Made by a program: the position numbers and the translations under genes. Shown in pieces: positions 1 to 11,280 of a stretch of DNA of 64,000 nt. The DNA is from Ectobius pallidus (Eukaryota > Arthropoda > Insecta > Blattodea > Ectobiidae): assembly GCA_964059195.1 (NCBI GenBank), contig CAXKWD010000007.1:59811163-59875162 (forward strand), written 5' to 3'. The notes under the pieces are model-generated. The model ran no database searches, was not told the origin of the DNA, and was given only the letters and a program-made list of their open reading frames with translations. Every line of letters begins with the position of its first letter. Position 1 is the stretch's first letter.

Positions 1-998
1 AGATGGGAGCTTGGTAATCGATTAGGCCTTTTTTTTTCTTCTTCTCATTCCTCATTCTTTCTTATTCCTTTTATTATCGGTAAGTTATGCTAGATCATCG
101 TTACATGATTTTCATTTCTAGTTATGAAACAGAATATTGTTAAGAATATTTCATTGCATGACATAGCAGATTATAAAGGCAGAATTTAATAATTATCATA
201 CGTTAAGTTATGTAGCCTATTAAATTGGCAACGCTATTGTCACGATTTTTATTCGAGGCCGTCAATCTAACTTGGCTATTTAGAAATCACAGAATTTATA
301 TTTTGATATCAGATGCAATAGAAGGCTACAGTAGCCTAATATACACATATTTATACAGCAAAGTAAAATAAATAGGCCTAAAATAACTAAATAAATTTAA
401 CAGGGAAGTGGTCTTTAAATATAAAGGTGCACTAAAGATACAGTTTAACAAAGGTATAAAACTAACACAATGTACTGTAATTATCATTGCGTTACTAGGC
501 AATTTTAATGTATTTATTGTAATTTACTCTATTTTTAAATGGCCCATAACATCTTCTCGATGCTCACGGCAAATTTAATATTAATTTAAAAATTAAAGAA
601 TATCTAATCCCCGCACTGCATATAAATATTCATACATTGAAAACATATTACTGCAAGTCGAGTACAAAATAATGTCGTCTGTATCGGAAATATCTCACAA
701 TATTTGTTCGTTAATCCTTCCTTTTTAGTGTTATTTAGAGCCTATCTGCTGTGATTTTTCTTTCGTAATTTTGACACTTCAACATTCTAGAAGGGCCCAG
801 TAGACAAGGAAGTACGTATAGTAGCCTCGTGTCCTCTATAAAAATATAAAATTACGAACATATTTTTCGGACTGAGAAGTTGGAACGCCATTTAAAAGCA
901 TTAAGCCAGCAGAAGAAAACTGGAAAAACAAGTGACGAACGGCTAGCGCATACCGGCTAGTACACCCACGCTATCTGTCGGAGAAGTTTGGCGAGCTA
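1..998. repeat. Left arm of ~1-kb inverted repeat
   Basis: This segment reappears as the reverse complement at 62615-63610. The match begins at base 1 (agatgggagcttg against agatgagagcttg) and ends at 'gcgagcta' at 991-998, after which the two flanks differ. Along the arms I could follow near-continuous identity with scattered substitutions, for example around 'gctatctgtcggagaagttt' (970-989). The repeat may extend to the left beyond the window. It has no coding potential that I recognise and is AT-rich. It could be the terminal repeat of one very large, repeatedly invaded element, or two copies of a repeat in opposite orientation. Confidence 0.85.
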
Positions 999-1020
999 CA
1001 TCCCTATACCACCACCACAG

Positions 1021-1057
1021 TATAAACATAATGAATAGAGGAGAAAGTGTGATGACT
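1021..1057. repeat. 37-bp inverted repeat, partner at 6541-6577
   Basis: About 33 of 37 bases match the reverse complement of 6541-6577 (centre 'gagaaagtgtgatgact'). The short sequence just before it, 'tccctataccaccacca', matches 6510-6526 in direct orientation, so the two loci differ by a local inversion. Confidence 0.6.
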
Positions 1058-2382
1058 GAGGTAGTTCACTAGTTCCGCCGCTAGGTAGCAGTTACTCTGC
1101 TTGAGATTCGCGGGAGCAAGATTACTACGGGCGGTATAGGAAAAATTGCAAACATTCTTAAACAAAATAATATATTAATCTATTTCAAAATGACTCACCT
1201 TATCTAAATTGAATTGTTAGATACTTTTGACAATTTTCGGGCTGCTTTACACGTCTTGGAAGATCTCATCTTCATAAATAAACATGGCCGTGTGTAACAG
1301 TAATTTCTCAGATTGCAAGAAGCTTGACCGTAACATTTCGATCCACATCTTTCCAAAAATCGAAGATGTTCACAAGCAATGAACAATTATATAATATAGG
1401 TATGAAACAGCCAAGGGATGATTTGATCTAATATTTTGTTGCCTAGAAAATAGGGTAGAGGGTATGTTAGTATAATTTGATGAGAATTTGTTAAAGAATG
1501 TACATTTGTATAGAAATAACAACGTATAATTAGGATAGAAAATAGCTAAGGGATATTTTATAAATTAATATTAATGTTACATTGTATAGAATATTACTGA
1601 GTAGGCTATTAATTTGTATTAATAGTAATATTATTTATATTAATATTAATTTTCTCCTGGCTGTATGGGGTAAGTTATGTAGGTGAAACACGGTCAAAAG
1701 TGTAGATCTGTGTACAAATTATGTGAACAGAGATAATATAAACTAAGGGATGGTTTGTGAATTGCAGGGCACGGAAAATTTCATAAGCAGCACTACAAAA
1801 ATAGGGCGCGTGATCTTTAAAATTGGCGTCTCAACATCCGATAAAGACGCACATACGCAAAAATTGTTTTGCAATGCATTCTACACATATCACACAATAT
1901 TTCAAAGCATTTTCCCTGATTTTTTTCATAAAAAATTTAATCCTCTTGCCTTAACTACAGCCAGCTATTTGCTCAAACCCTCTACCATTCGCCTTTCGCT
2001 GTAACTGATGTACGTCTTATGTTGTTAAATTATATTATTAAAAAAAGGAACAAGATATTAAACTAATAAGACATTTGCTATGATAATTATACATAAAAAT
2101 TACTAACATAAGTGAACAGAAAATATGATAAATAATCCAATAAATGCATAAATAAAAGTAGTGCAGATTTACTAAGTTAGAAAAAAGCTTCATTCACTCC
2201 TTTTCCCCAGCGGGTCAATCTTGCAGTATGGGTACAAGTAGTCAGTTAATATAGTATTATTATTGAGTCCACGAATGAATTATGTAAAAATGTTTACGTT
2301 ATTGCTGGTATTTTATGGAAAAGATGTCTGCTAATACCTCAATACCATTCTGATAGCATTAGCTTTAGAGTAATAATTACTA
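1058..2382. other. Non-coding AT-rich stretch
   Basis: I see no gene here. The sequence is AT-rich and contains short runs of 'attaatatt' type around 1560-1660. Open frames are short and resemble nothing I know. Confidence 0.5.
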
Positions 2383-2580
2383 TTACTCGTTAACCATTAT
2401 AGATATATAGGTGGTACTCAATTTATAATAATATCCAAATATTTCACTAAACCTTACACGCTTGATCTCTTTCTGGACACAAAAATAAAGTAATAAATGT
2501 CGCATAGTCAAATTTGCTTCACCCTCAACATTTCACGATCTTCCCACATCATTCAGACGCCCGGAATAATTACCACTCAA
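2383..2580. repeat. 198-bp tandem unit A
   Basis: Starts with 'ttactcgttaaccat' and is followed by a second copy starting at 2581. It contains 'ggtggtact', 'atttcacta', 'acgcttga', 'ggacacaaaaat' and 'catagtcaaatt' in that order. The second copy keeps the same order but is cut after 'ttcacta' by the LINE at 2648-6172. Confidence 0.7.
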
Positions 2581-2647
2581 TTACTCGTTAACCATTCAAG
2601 ATATAAAGGTGGTACTGAATTTAAAATAAAGTTGAAATATTTCACTA
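2581..2647. repeat. Tandem unit B, left part, ending in target duplication
   Basis: First third of the second tandem unit. Its last seven bases, ttcacta (2641-2647), recur at 6173-6179 beyond the LINE and form the target-site duplication. Confidence 0.7.
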
Positions 2648-2758
2648 TTATTATTATTATTGAATTCCCAAAAATACAGAACCCTATTTTACCAAATGGC
2701 ATATTAGGGTTATAGATTAAACATATATACAGAGTATACAGTAAACTACATATACATA

Positions 2759-3154
2759 TTACAATTTTTCAAAAACACTATTCATGAAACTTAAAACAAC
2801 TTTGTAACTTTGCTTATTTAAGAAGAGACGGCAGATTGGTGTAGTAAAGTCAAAATTTAGAAAATTTAAATATAATATTAACTGATAACGTTCGTGCGTA
2901 AATAATGGACAATGAAATAAGAGGTGCCTAACAGATTGACTTTCCTCTTTACATTTACAATTTGCAGAGGTAGAAATTTTAAATCTATGTAAGTATTCAC
3001 CAAATTTCCCATGCCCTGTTAAGAATTGAGTCATAATATAATCCGGAATCAAAAGTGTACAAGTTATTCTATCTTGCACTCTTGGGAAAAACAAATCTTT
3101 CGTTGTGCTGCCGTTATTCGTTTCTTGCCAAATCCGATCCCATTGGCTGTGCAT
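2759..3154 (-). pseudogene. LINE C-terminal zinc domain
   Basis: 131 open codons at the 3' end of the LINE. The stretch 'TGHGKFGEYLHRF' followed by C-x-C-x8-H-x4-C ('CKCKEESQSVRHLLFHCP') is the cysteine/histidine tail found after RNase H in I/R1/LOA-type LINE proteins, thought to bind nucleic acid. The preceding RNase H frame ends at 3238, so about 80 bp with a frame break separate the two. It has no independent start and is part of the same pol protein. Confidence 0.8.
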
Positions 3155-3237
3155 ATGTTCTCTTAATGTTTTCTTAATGAAGGATAGAGGGCCTAAACTA
3201 TAGGAAGTTTTAACATTTAAAGAGGCACCTAACTTAG

Positions 3238-4074
3238 CTAATTATCTGCTTTCTCATTTCCTACATTTCCCATGTGACCTCGGACCCAGGTTAAACAAAT
3301 ATGAATTGTGCTTGTATTTAGTGCATGTCTAATGTCTGTGGCTAGTGCATCCTTATTATATTTATCATGTACGGCTTGTAAAGCCGACTGTGAGTCACTG
3401 TTTATGCAAGCACTATTGCTACTATCAATACACCATTTAACAGCTTCTTTTATGGCGAACAATTCCGCCTGAAACACAGAACAGTGTGACGATAGTTTAT
3501 ACAAAGCAGAATAAATTTCAGAAACACTATTATCATAAACCACAAAAGCACATCCCACCATAACTTCTTGAGTTTCACAATTACTGTAACGTGACCCATC
3601 TGTATAAATGTAGTAAGAATGTTGGTCTATAAGTTCAGAACACAATTGCATGAAACTGGTGTTATAATGTGCTGGATGGCCGAGTAAACTCCAATGTACC
3701 GGTGTTAGTAGTTGTAAATGGGAGACAATATCGGGGATCTTTCGACCTCTCTTAATATTATTTATACTAGCCAAGAAGAGACCACTCAAATATAAGGGCT
3801 CTATGGCAGCTATAATTTGGGCAGCATCAGTAGAAATTGTACGATAACCTCTTATCATTCGTAGAAGAAATCCTCTTTGTATTTGCTGTAATTTTTTCTG
3901 AGCCCATTTTTTATGTAAAATTTCTTCATAGGCAGCAACACAATATAAAAGCAGAGGCTCAATCGCTCCACGATAAATAATTTTCAGTATGGAGTAATTA
4001 AAGCCCCAACTAGGTCTGGACGCCTTAGATAAGTTAAGAAGTAGTTTACTGGCTTTGTTGGCAATGTGATTCAA
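3238..4074 (-). pseudogene. LINE RT thumb and RNase H domain
   Basis: 278 codons. The first half matches the LINE thumb/connection region ('LLLYCVAAYEEIL', 'LQQIQRGFLLRMIRGYRT'). The second half is a cellular-type RNase H: 'YIYTDGSR' (first Asp), 'FQAELFAIKEAV' (Glu), 'INSDSQSAL' (second Asp) and 'WVRGHMGNVGNEKAD' (last Asp) are all present. The enzyme would remove the RNA strand of the RNA-DNA hybrid. It is joined to the RT frame (4093-4869) through a break near 4080-4090, and it stops just after the final catalytic Asp. Confidence 0.85.
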
Positions 4075-4092
4075 ATGTGATCGAAATGTTAG

Positions 4093-4869
4093 CTATGTAT
4101 CTAGTATTACACCCAGATAGCAAAAGCTGTCAACCATTTTAATGTTTTGTCCATTCATTATGAAATTCACAACGTCAATTTTCCTTCGCTTGGTAATCAT
4201 CATAGCAGAAGTTTTCTCAGGATTAAATTGAAGTTTATTTGTTTGACCCCATTCAAAAATGACCTGTAGCCCATTATTTACTTTGTGCTGTATATCTGCA
4301 AAAGTGCTTGACTTTGCAAGCAGTAAAGCATCATCTGCATACGCTATTAAGCTGCAGTCTTCTGGAAGCGTTTGTTTAAGAAGATCATCATATAATATGA
4401 TCCAGAATCCTGGACTGCAGGTTGACCCTTGGGGGCAGCCACGTGTGATACCTTTGGATACTTTCTGATCACTTATGGCAAGCTCTATTTTTCGATTATT
4501 AAAGTAGCTTTTAATTAGGTTGAATATATTTTTGGGGCATTTCTTTACTTTTAGTTGTAAAAGTATCTTCGGCCACCAAGCGTGGTCAAAAGCGCCCGAT
4601 ATATCTAAGGACACCATAACACCAATTTTCTTCTCTAAAAAAGTATCTTTCATCAAATCAACCACATGGCACACTGCATCTTCGGTTGATTTTTGATGAG
4701 TGAATCCAAATTGTCGGTCACTTAGCATATTATTAGTTTGCAACGCAAACATAACACGCTCAATGATGAGTTTTTCCAAGCATTTCCCCAAGACAGGTAA
4801 TAAACTAATGGGTCTGAAGGAGGCAGCTGTATGTTTTTGTTTACAATTAGGTTTTGGTATGACCTTCAC
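4093..4869 (-). pseudogene. LINE reverse transcriptase core
   Basis: 258 codons covering the RT palm: 'FRPISLLPVLGK' (motif 1-2), 'VSLDISGAFDHAWWP' (motif A, catalytic Asp present), 'GCPQGSTCSP' (motif B) and 'IAYADDALLLA' (motif C, YADD intact), then 'EKTSAMMITKRR' and 'FCYLGVILD'. It copies the element's RNA at the nicked target. The true frame starts upstream of the first Met; the N-terminal part of RT lies in the neighbouring frame 4919-5962, so a single frameshift near 4870-4920 breaks the protein. Confidence 0.88.
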
Positions 4870-4918
4870 TATCGCTGTTTTCCAGCAGTCAGGAAAGGCT
4901 CCTAATGTTAAACACTTA

Positions 4919-5962
4919 TTAAAAAATCTCCAACAATAATGTAGGTTGACTTATTTGTATAGCTTTAATAATGTTGGCAGAGATTTTATCGATTCCTGGC
5001 GCCTTTGAATCATTTTGCAGACTAATAGCACGTGCCACCTCAGAAAATGTAAAGGCACAGTCATCTGGTGTGTTGAGCTCAGTCTGAGATTCAGAACGGA
5101 TGTATTGCTGTTCTGGAGTGTCTTCTGTGTCATCAGGAAAAAATCTACGAACCAATACATTTGCAGTTTCTAACGCAGTTGTTGTAAATCCATCCTGTGT
5201 TTTCAGGGTAGACAACGTTCTGTTTAAGTTTTCTGGTCTTCTACATAGTTTGTATATTACGTTCCATGGATTTTGGGCAGACTGTAGAGAACAAAAGTTT
5301 TTCCAGCTATTGTTCTTTGCTTGAAGGATTTTAGTTTTATACTCGTCTCTGACTTTATGATAGACCTCTTCGTAACGTTCCTTGAGTAGGAGACACTTAG
5401 CTCTTTTAAATCTTCTATTGCAGGCCAACAATCTTTTACTCATTATAGTCAGCTCCTTATTCCACCAGTAATTCTTTGCTACTCTGTGAGAAAGTGTAGG
5501 AAGATATTTATCACACATTTGTTTAATAGTGTTTGTCAAATTGTCTACCAGTTTATTCAGCTCTTGGTGAGTATTAACATATTTAACTTGTTCACTAATA
5601 GGTCTTAGGTTCCGCACTGCTGCACTCCGAAAATGCGACCATTTAATATTTTTTGTTTTGTAAACACGCGTAAGATACATTGAGTCATTCACTCCAGCAG
5701 ATATGATAGTATGAGCTATCTTTATTACAATAAGTTTGTGGTCAGAAAAGGTAGGTTTATCACTGACGGACCATTCCTTAATGAAGGGGAGTAATTGCAA
5801 ACTACACACACTTACATCTATGAAACTAGTAGAATTGCTTCGAGTGTAAGTAGGTATGTCACTATTGTTCAAGATATGCAAATTGTGAGCACAACAGAAA
5901 TCAAAAAAATCTTTTCCCACGACTATCCGATACGGGACTATTCCAAGCACTGTGCTTTGCAT
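4919..5962 (-). pseudogene. LINE endonuclease C-terminus to RT N-terminus
   Basis: 347 codons. The first part holds the end of the APE-type endonuclease ('STSFIDVSVCS' and 'SDHKLIVIKI', the SDH motif). A long linker follows, rich in Lys/Arg ('KNYWWNKELTIMSKRLLACNRR'), and then the approach to RT ('DDCAFTFSEVARAISLQNDSKAPGIDKI'). The frame overlaps the more upstream endonuclease frame (5901-6167) by about 60 bp with a frame change near 5930. Confidence 0.82.
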
Positions 5963-6167
5963 TTATATCGCCTGTAATTAGTATAGCTCTGCCTTTGAGC
6001 TGAACACAAACCTCATCGAGTTTAAGAAGAAACATTTCAAAGTCACAAAGAGGGTCACAATATACATTACAGACATAAATATTTAAACTATAAAAATTAA
6101 CAGAAATAAGAACACAGTCTGCAGAACAATGTTGGGCAAGTTGTAAGACGCCTTTGCTTTTCGTCAT
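5901..6167 (-). pseudogene. LINE endonuclease fragment
   Basis: 88 codons with 'ILITGDINAKHSAWNS', the GDxNAxHxxW motif of the APE-type endonuclease that nicks target DNA. The N-terminal half of the domain is missing, because the element stops at 6172. The frame then shifts relative to 4919-5962. Confidence 0.8.
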
Positions 6168-6172
6168 TTAGC

Positions 6173-6265
6173 TTCACTAAAACTTTCTCGCTTGAAGTTT
6201 TTAGGGGACACAAAAATGAAAACAATTGTCCCATAGTCAAATTCCGTTTCACCCTCCACGAATTT
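6173..6265. repeat. Tandem unit B, right part
   Basis: Begins with the second target copy ttcacta (6173-6179) and continues with the order seen in unit A: 'cgcttga', 'ggacacaaaaat', 'catagtcaaatt', 'tcaccctcc'. It is the continuation of unit B displaced by the LINE. Similarity fades after about 6265. Confidence 0.65.
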
Positions 6266-6540
6266 TGTGTAATTGGTGATGTTTATATAATGAAATAAAA
6301 ACATTTATGTCCGCATTTTTTAAGTCCCTGTTTTAACCATCAGAAGGACTGTGTTGTGCAGATTATTTCTGCACAAATTTCACAGAAATAGAACCAAGGG
6401 TTAATTAAAGATTGCGAGTTTAATCATAAGATGCCAAACTATCATGATGCAACATTGAGAAGTTGAAACGCAAACGAAGGTGCTGCCAGTGTTTCGGCGG
6501 ACCGCCGCTCTCCCTATACCCACCATTGTATTAGCGGAAG

Positions 6541-6577
6541 AGTCATCACACTTTCTCATTCTATTCATTATGGTATA
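6541..6577. repeat. 37-bp inverted repeat partner of 1021-1057
   Basis: Reverse complement of 1021-1057 with about four differences. It runs straight into another inverted repeat (6574-6600, partner 7671-7696). Confidence 0.6.
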
Positions 6578-6600
6578 AGTATTAATACAGTAAAGAAACT
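6574..6600. repeat. ~26-bp inverted repeat, partner at 7671-7696
   Basis: 'tataagtattaatacagt' followed by 'aaagaaac' here, and the complement 'gtttctgtactgtattaa...' at 7671-7696, with one mismatch. The two enclose about 1.1 kb without recognisable coding sequence, so this may be a small non-autonomous transposon, but I see no clear target duplication. Confidence 0.5.
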
Positions 6601-7599
6601 GTGTGTTAAATGTCCTATGACAACATGTTGACTGGACGACACTAGCGCTCCATGCGGAGATTGAGTAAAGCTACATTCTCATCATATGAAATGGATGGGG
6701 AAAATACATAAACACATCGCAAAATATGTTATGTTAAAAGAGAAAAATACAGAATATTTTTATTTAATGCAAATCTAATTTTAAATTTAAGAAATAATAA
6801 AACAGATAATGTATTATATTCTAGTTAAGAAGAGGTAAACAATACCTAAATAGGCTACTGTTAAGGACTGTACCTAGGCCTAGTATTTTTCCTTTAAAAT
6901 CATTGCCCTTTAATATAATTTATAATTCAAATTATGATAATAAATAGCCTACATATTAATTACGTAAATTATATTATAGGTCTGTGACGTTGTTCATCCT
7001 GCACGTCATTGTTGACAGTGTATTTTGATTCTTTGCCTTATATGGCAATATACGACTTCAATTTATCGTAGGTCTATGTAGCGTCAATTACTGCAGGATG
7101 GACTTCATTAAACAAAACAAACAATTCAGGAGCATTTGGAATTGAAGACACCGTCGGTACAGCAGTTGTAATTAACGAGTTTTTATATGAATTCATAAAC
7201 TGTCTGTTTTCGGCGTGTGTCAAGCATAGACGGTAATTTTCACTCAAATATTTTACATATTTTGTTACTAGGTTTTATTGTCGACCATTAATGACCTATT
7301 TTATACACCAGAAATCATTACAACAGAATAAAATATAAAAATATTAGGCCTACATTAAAGTAACTTGAAACATAACCTCACCAGAATCACGAGTAATCCA
7401 GTAGACCTACAATAAATATTACTTATTTTCGTTCTTACCTTTCTGGATCTTTCAAGAAAGTGAAGAAATGCAATTCAGGATTTTGTCTTTTATTATTACT
7501 GAAATTTACAGCAGAATAATAAGGTCCTTTCGAATATCGCGTGTTCTAATAAATACAACACTCCTATTTATTTACATACTTCCCGGAGTAGTTTCTGTA
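6601..7599. other. Non-coding AT-rich stretch
   Basis: No recognisable gene, RNA or element end apart from the inverted repeats listed beside it. Confidence 0.45.
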
Positions 7600-8120
7600 G
7601 TCTTACTATATGGCCGCTACGATCGCTAGTAAATGCGCGCGCATGCTCGGCTGGCAGAAAATCGGGCTGAGTTTCTGTACTGTATTAATACTTATACTGT
7701 GCCACCACGTTGGTCTGCCCACAGTCCTTGCTGGCTCGTCGCTGCACACACACGATCCACCCGTCGCTCTCCGCTATCCGTTGGTTTCACCAGAACGACA
7801 CTGCCTCAGACCAGTTCACTTCCACAGTTCATCAGTTCACACTTCCTTCAGTTCACACACACTGTCCTTCCACGGCTCGCTCACGGGTTTATGTAGAGCC
7901 ATCGAATGTTTTGGAGCTAAGGTCGGGATGATTCTGTCCCGGATCTGGAATTCTGTGGTGACGCCCGGTCACACCCCTTAGCACGCAACTCCTCCCTTCC
8001 AGAGCGCATAGTCCACTCACTGTGACGTGCCTCCACTAAGCCACACCCATCGGAAGGCGGCTCCAGTCTGTTCATTTAGAGGGCCGCCATCTTTCTAGAC
8101 ATGTCGATTTCTCGAAGCTT
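7600..8120. other. GC-rich island of unknown nature
   Basis: The base composition changes sharply to GC-rich compared with both sides, with CA/TC-rich runs and many CpG ('cgatcgctag', 'gcgcgcgcatgc'). Three overlapping plus-strand frames of 73-123 codons are open here, but their proteins are low in complexity (Ser/His/Thr-rich) and look like chance frames in GC-rich DNA. A solo LTR, a promoter CpG island or a fragment of an unknown repeat would all fit. I do not recognise it. Confidence 0.35.
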
Positions 8121-9540
8121 CGCGGCAGTGTGGCAATATTATTATGTCCCAGGTTTTTGACGAGGAAAGTATGAAAGTGATATTAAATCTATTTTTTATT
8201 TTAGCCTGAAACTTTTCTGAGGGAATAGTTGAGTGTGATAAGTCGTTCTTTCTCTTTTCAAATTCTAAATGCTTATATAAACACATATAGTTTGAAAATT
8301 GAAGGTCCTTCATGAGTTAATTTCGAATTAGCATAGCATAGCATCGGCGTGTAACAAGATATTCAGAAAGAAGTTTCTGAAAGAAAACACTATTGCTTCC
8401 CTCCTATGACTATAGAGTGCGAATCAAACATGAAGCCACAGAACTTCTAACGTGCATAGTGTATGGCCTTCACCGGGAATCGAACAAACCGATCGCCACG
8501 ACAGTTATTAGCTTCCTCCGCTACTCCCATCTGCCGCCGAAGATTCAAGAAAGAGAATACCCAAATGAAAAAGAAGAATTGCAGTATTTAACTCACCCAT
8601 CTTAAAAGTAGGTTATAAAAATGCTGTCACCCTTATCTGTACGTATCTGACAACGACGTATAAATTTGATATGTATGAAACGTCCAACATTTGAGTCTTT
8701 TTAACACAGTTGTATGAGAAATCCTAACTTTCTAAGCTTTTCGGCTAAACGGCTCAAGCAGTTGGGATTCTTCAAACATAGATTTAGTTTTTTAATTGGT
8801 TCGATTATCTTATTAGATTGACAGCTCTAGTTTTTACTTAAACGACACGAATTACGTCATTTTAACCCTTTTCGTTCTAAATTTATGCACTGATAATAAA
8901 GCATTCGTCAAGTGAAACCATCATTGGTCACTAAGTTTGAAATCAATAAGGAAAATTTTTGTGTAATAGTTGTTTTCCATAAATGACATTTCTTAGTAGT
9001 AGTGGATAAAAATCATTGTTTTTTACTTAAGATATTGTGCTACTAATCTTAATCTCTGCTTTTATAGTACATTTTCAGGAGACGCACACGTATGTCACTA
9101 GCAGTGTAAAGGTTAATTGTATTGTTACTTTCGGCTTTCAGCATGCCGTGTTGGTGATAGTACAACATATAAAAGTAAAACACCATAAATATCCCATATT
9201 ATATATTTTTTAAATACTAATTTCTCTCTGTAGAGCTTCCACATAAAGTAAATTAGGTGCATTTCCAGTTGTAGTTAAGACGTATAGATTGTTTGCATTT
9301 CCAACTCTTGAATAACCCATGTAAAAGTTGACTATTAGAGAAGCACGGTCTCTGACGATCGAGTCTTATAATTTTAAATGATTGTCCTTATGACATGGGC
9401 GTACGGTAATCCCCCCTCCAGAAATGTCTGCTATATTTTTTAAGATTATAACATTATGAAATGATTTTTTTTTTTTTAATGCTGGTTCGGTTGTAGTGAT
9501 GTGTTCGGATTCGGTGGTCTGGTTATTAATGCTTTATCGG
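8121..9540. other. Non-coding stretch with one weak tRNA-like B box
   Basis: Mostly AT-rich and featureless. On the minus strand near 8470-8500 'gttcgattcccgg' resembles a pol III B box, with no convincing A box or tRNA fold, so a decayed SINE is possible. Nothing else is supportable. Confidence 0.35.
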
Positions 9541-9606
9541 ACAGACAAACAGACGGACAGACATTTTTTCGTCCCCCACACAATCTCATAAGTACCATAC
9601 TGGCAC
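9541..9606 (-). repeat. Repeat tail shared with 60180-60260
   Basis: Reading on the minus strand, 'ttaagtgccagtatggtact...gacgaaaaaatgtctgtccg' matches the start of the repeat block at 60182 in the plus orientation, including the CAGA/GTCTGTCC simple repeat. It directly follows the stop codon of the LINE frame at 9607-9816, so it may be that LINE's 3' untranslated tail. Confidence 0.6.
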
Positions 9607-9816
9607 TTAATAACACAAATATTTATCTACAGGATAGTACGATTCATTACATAGGAAAGCAGATAATTGAGTCTTGAATTTGGTAAAATTTCCAATTTCT
9701 TTAATTTTGGTAGGTAATTTATTGAAGAGTTGTATTCCATTATGTGTGAGAGTATTTTCAAATAATTTTGTATTGTGACTGATTAAGGCTAAATTCGATT
9801 TTCCTCTTGTATTAAA
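9607..9816 (-). pseudogene. LINE C-terminal fragment
   Basis: An open minus-strand frame of about 69 codons ending at TAA (9607-9609). It contains 'NGIQLFNKLPTKIKEI' and 'FKTQLSAFL', the pattern G-x-x-LFN-x-LP-x-x-IK followed by F-K-x-x-L-x-x-FL that closes many CR1/jockey-type LINE proteins. There is no upstream RT on this strand. The next sequence, 9898-9990, is an RT fragment on the opposite strand, so the locus is rearranged or made of two insertions. Confidence 0.6.
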
Positions 9817-9897
9817 TTATGAGAATGTATGACTGAATTTGTTTTGAATCTATTAATGAGCGATTTTACGTGCAAAATAAATTACATCTCCTTAAAC

Positions 9898-9990
9898 ATG
9901 CCTCATGATGAAACTGTTTGGTTTGCTGATGACACATACATAATATGTAATGATTCTGATTTTCATGATACTTTGTATAAGCATTTATAA
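9898..9990 (+). pseudogene. LINE RT motif C fragment
   Basis: 31 codons with 'ETVWFADDTYIICNDSDF', that is FADD with the hydrophobic flank of RT motif C, then a stop. Short, but the FADDT-x-x-I motif is specific to non-LTR RTs. No further RT is visible on either side. Confidence 0.55.
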
Positions 9991-10004
9991 CGTACATGGC
10001 AAGA

Positions 10005-10455
10005 AGCCTATTAATTTTGGACCTAATCGGTTGACCGGTACCAGAGTAACAACTAATTAAAGGTCACATGTTTTTTTAATTTTTGTCTACCGGTACAATT
10101 TGACAGTTAACACTATTCCTTCACATGTGCTTATCAAACAACTCCGTCAAACTGACTAAGTTGGCCAAATGGTAACGTCTTGGACTCGTAATCTGGAGGT
10201 CCCCGGATCAAATCCCATGGTCGGCCAATTTGATATGGATTTTTATTTTTTGTTTTATTTTTTATTTTATTTTTTTATTTTTTTGAGTGCGCGATTGTCA
10301 AGGAATCACAAATCTGTAGTTCTCCTGACGCTGGTCGATTTTAAGCTGATTAGAAAAACTTATTTTCTGCATATCATCATTGTAATTATAATTGAATCAA
10401 CAAAAACATACTGGCACTTTGTTACGTCAGTTTACCTGATTTTATTATTATTATA
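10005..10455 (+). repeat. tRNA-bearing repeat, copy 1 (related to 61130-61560)
   Basis: The same order of sequence words appears at 61130-61560 in the same orientation: 'acatg(t/c)gcttatc', 'ggtaacgtcttgg', 'caaatccc', 'ggccaattt', a T-rich run, 'aaaaatctgta' variants, 'tctgcatatcat', 'aacatactggcact' and 'cagtttacctgatttt'. A tRNA-like core lies at 10162-10227. The family looks like a tRNA-derived SINE or a composite non-autonomous repeat. Confidence 0.65.
10162..10227 (+). tRNA. tRNA-like sequence, Thr(CGT)-like anticodon loop (SINE head)
   Basis: Ends 'ttggcc...ggccaa' can pair as an acceptor stem. 'ctcgtaa' forms a normal seven-base anticodon loop with U33 and anticodon CGT, on a stem with several G-U pairs. 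The B box 'ggatcaaatcc' deviates by one base from the consensus. The T arm pairs poorly, so this is more likely the promoter part of a SINE than a working tRNA gene. Confidence 0.4.
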
Positions 10456-11165
10456 CAACTCCGAATACTCACCGGTGGATATACAGATGGCTTTAAGACC
10501 GTGCCGTATACATCATGCAGTATTATGAGAAGTATTATGCGCAAAGTTTATGGTGAGTATATTTTAATCCATGCTGGTGATCTGTGTAAACTAATATCAA
10601 AATTACATCTGTCTATGCTCCTTCTATTAACTGTAGATATTTTATATATTCACATACTAATTATTACAGCAATGCTCTCCTTTTATGACTATGAATTTGG
10701 AACAATAATTTATGTAAAGAATTTTATGTAGATCTGTTTCAATAAAGAATATAGAAATATTTTCAAAATGTGTAGAATGCAGTCCTAAAGTCACAAAGCA
10801 ATGTAATTATTGATATTTAACTTTTAACTTTCTTTCACTTTTTAATATTGTAATTGAGAGTATTGTTTAATTGATTTGTTTCAGTGTTTTTTTTTTGTTC
10901 TCAGTGTTGTTCTGTACTTTATTGTCATAGATTCTACTATGTAATTTTATAGTTTAGCACATTTAAAATTAAATTAAATTAAATTAATATAAATACAAAT
11001 AAAAATTATTCTAAGCTGGTAGGTGAAATAATATGTCTTATCCAAACTTTGTATATGAATTTCTTTCTCTACCGCAACATTCGTACTAGCGTATTTCGGG
11101 GGACACCGGCGGGATAGCTAAGTTGCACACGCCAAAATGAACTTTAAATATCTACCATAAGCTTT
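10456..11165. other. Non-coding AT-rich stretch
   Basis: Holds a short 'aaatt' tandem run near 10960-10995. Nothing coding is recognised. Confidence 0.4.
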
Positions 11166-11280
11166 GGAACAGTGGAACAGTGGTCTGGAATCATTAAAAA
11201 AATATCAAGAATAGCAAATCAACCTCTCCAACATAAGCCTACAATATTAAAACCCTCTTCAGCTCATATCGATTCTGCCT

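Larger units (their letters stand above)
2648..6172 (-). mobile_element. 5'-truncated non-LTR retrotransposon (I/R1/LOA-like)
   Basis: A minus-strand LINE whose pieces run endonuclease, reverse transcriptase, RNase H, C-terminal zinc domain. Its 3' end is the short (AAT)n tail at 2648-2662, directly against the target copy ttcacta (2641-2647); the other target copy is at 6173-6179. The 5' end stops inside the endonuclease domain, as is usual when target-primed reverse transcription ends early. The frame is broken at least four times, so the copy is dead. RNase H after RT and the 'GAFDHAWWP' RT signature favour the I/R1/LOA group of the jockey-like LINEs; the exact clade is my inference. Confidence 0.88.

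Noticed and set aside
7610..7981. 123-codon frame in the GC-rich block
   Set aside because: Three overlapping frames are open together and all give Ser/His/Thr-rich protein without motifs, which is expected in stop-poor GC-rich DNA.
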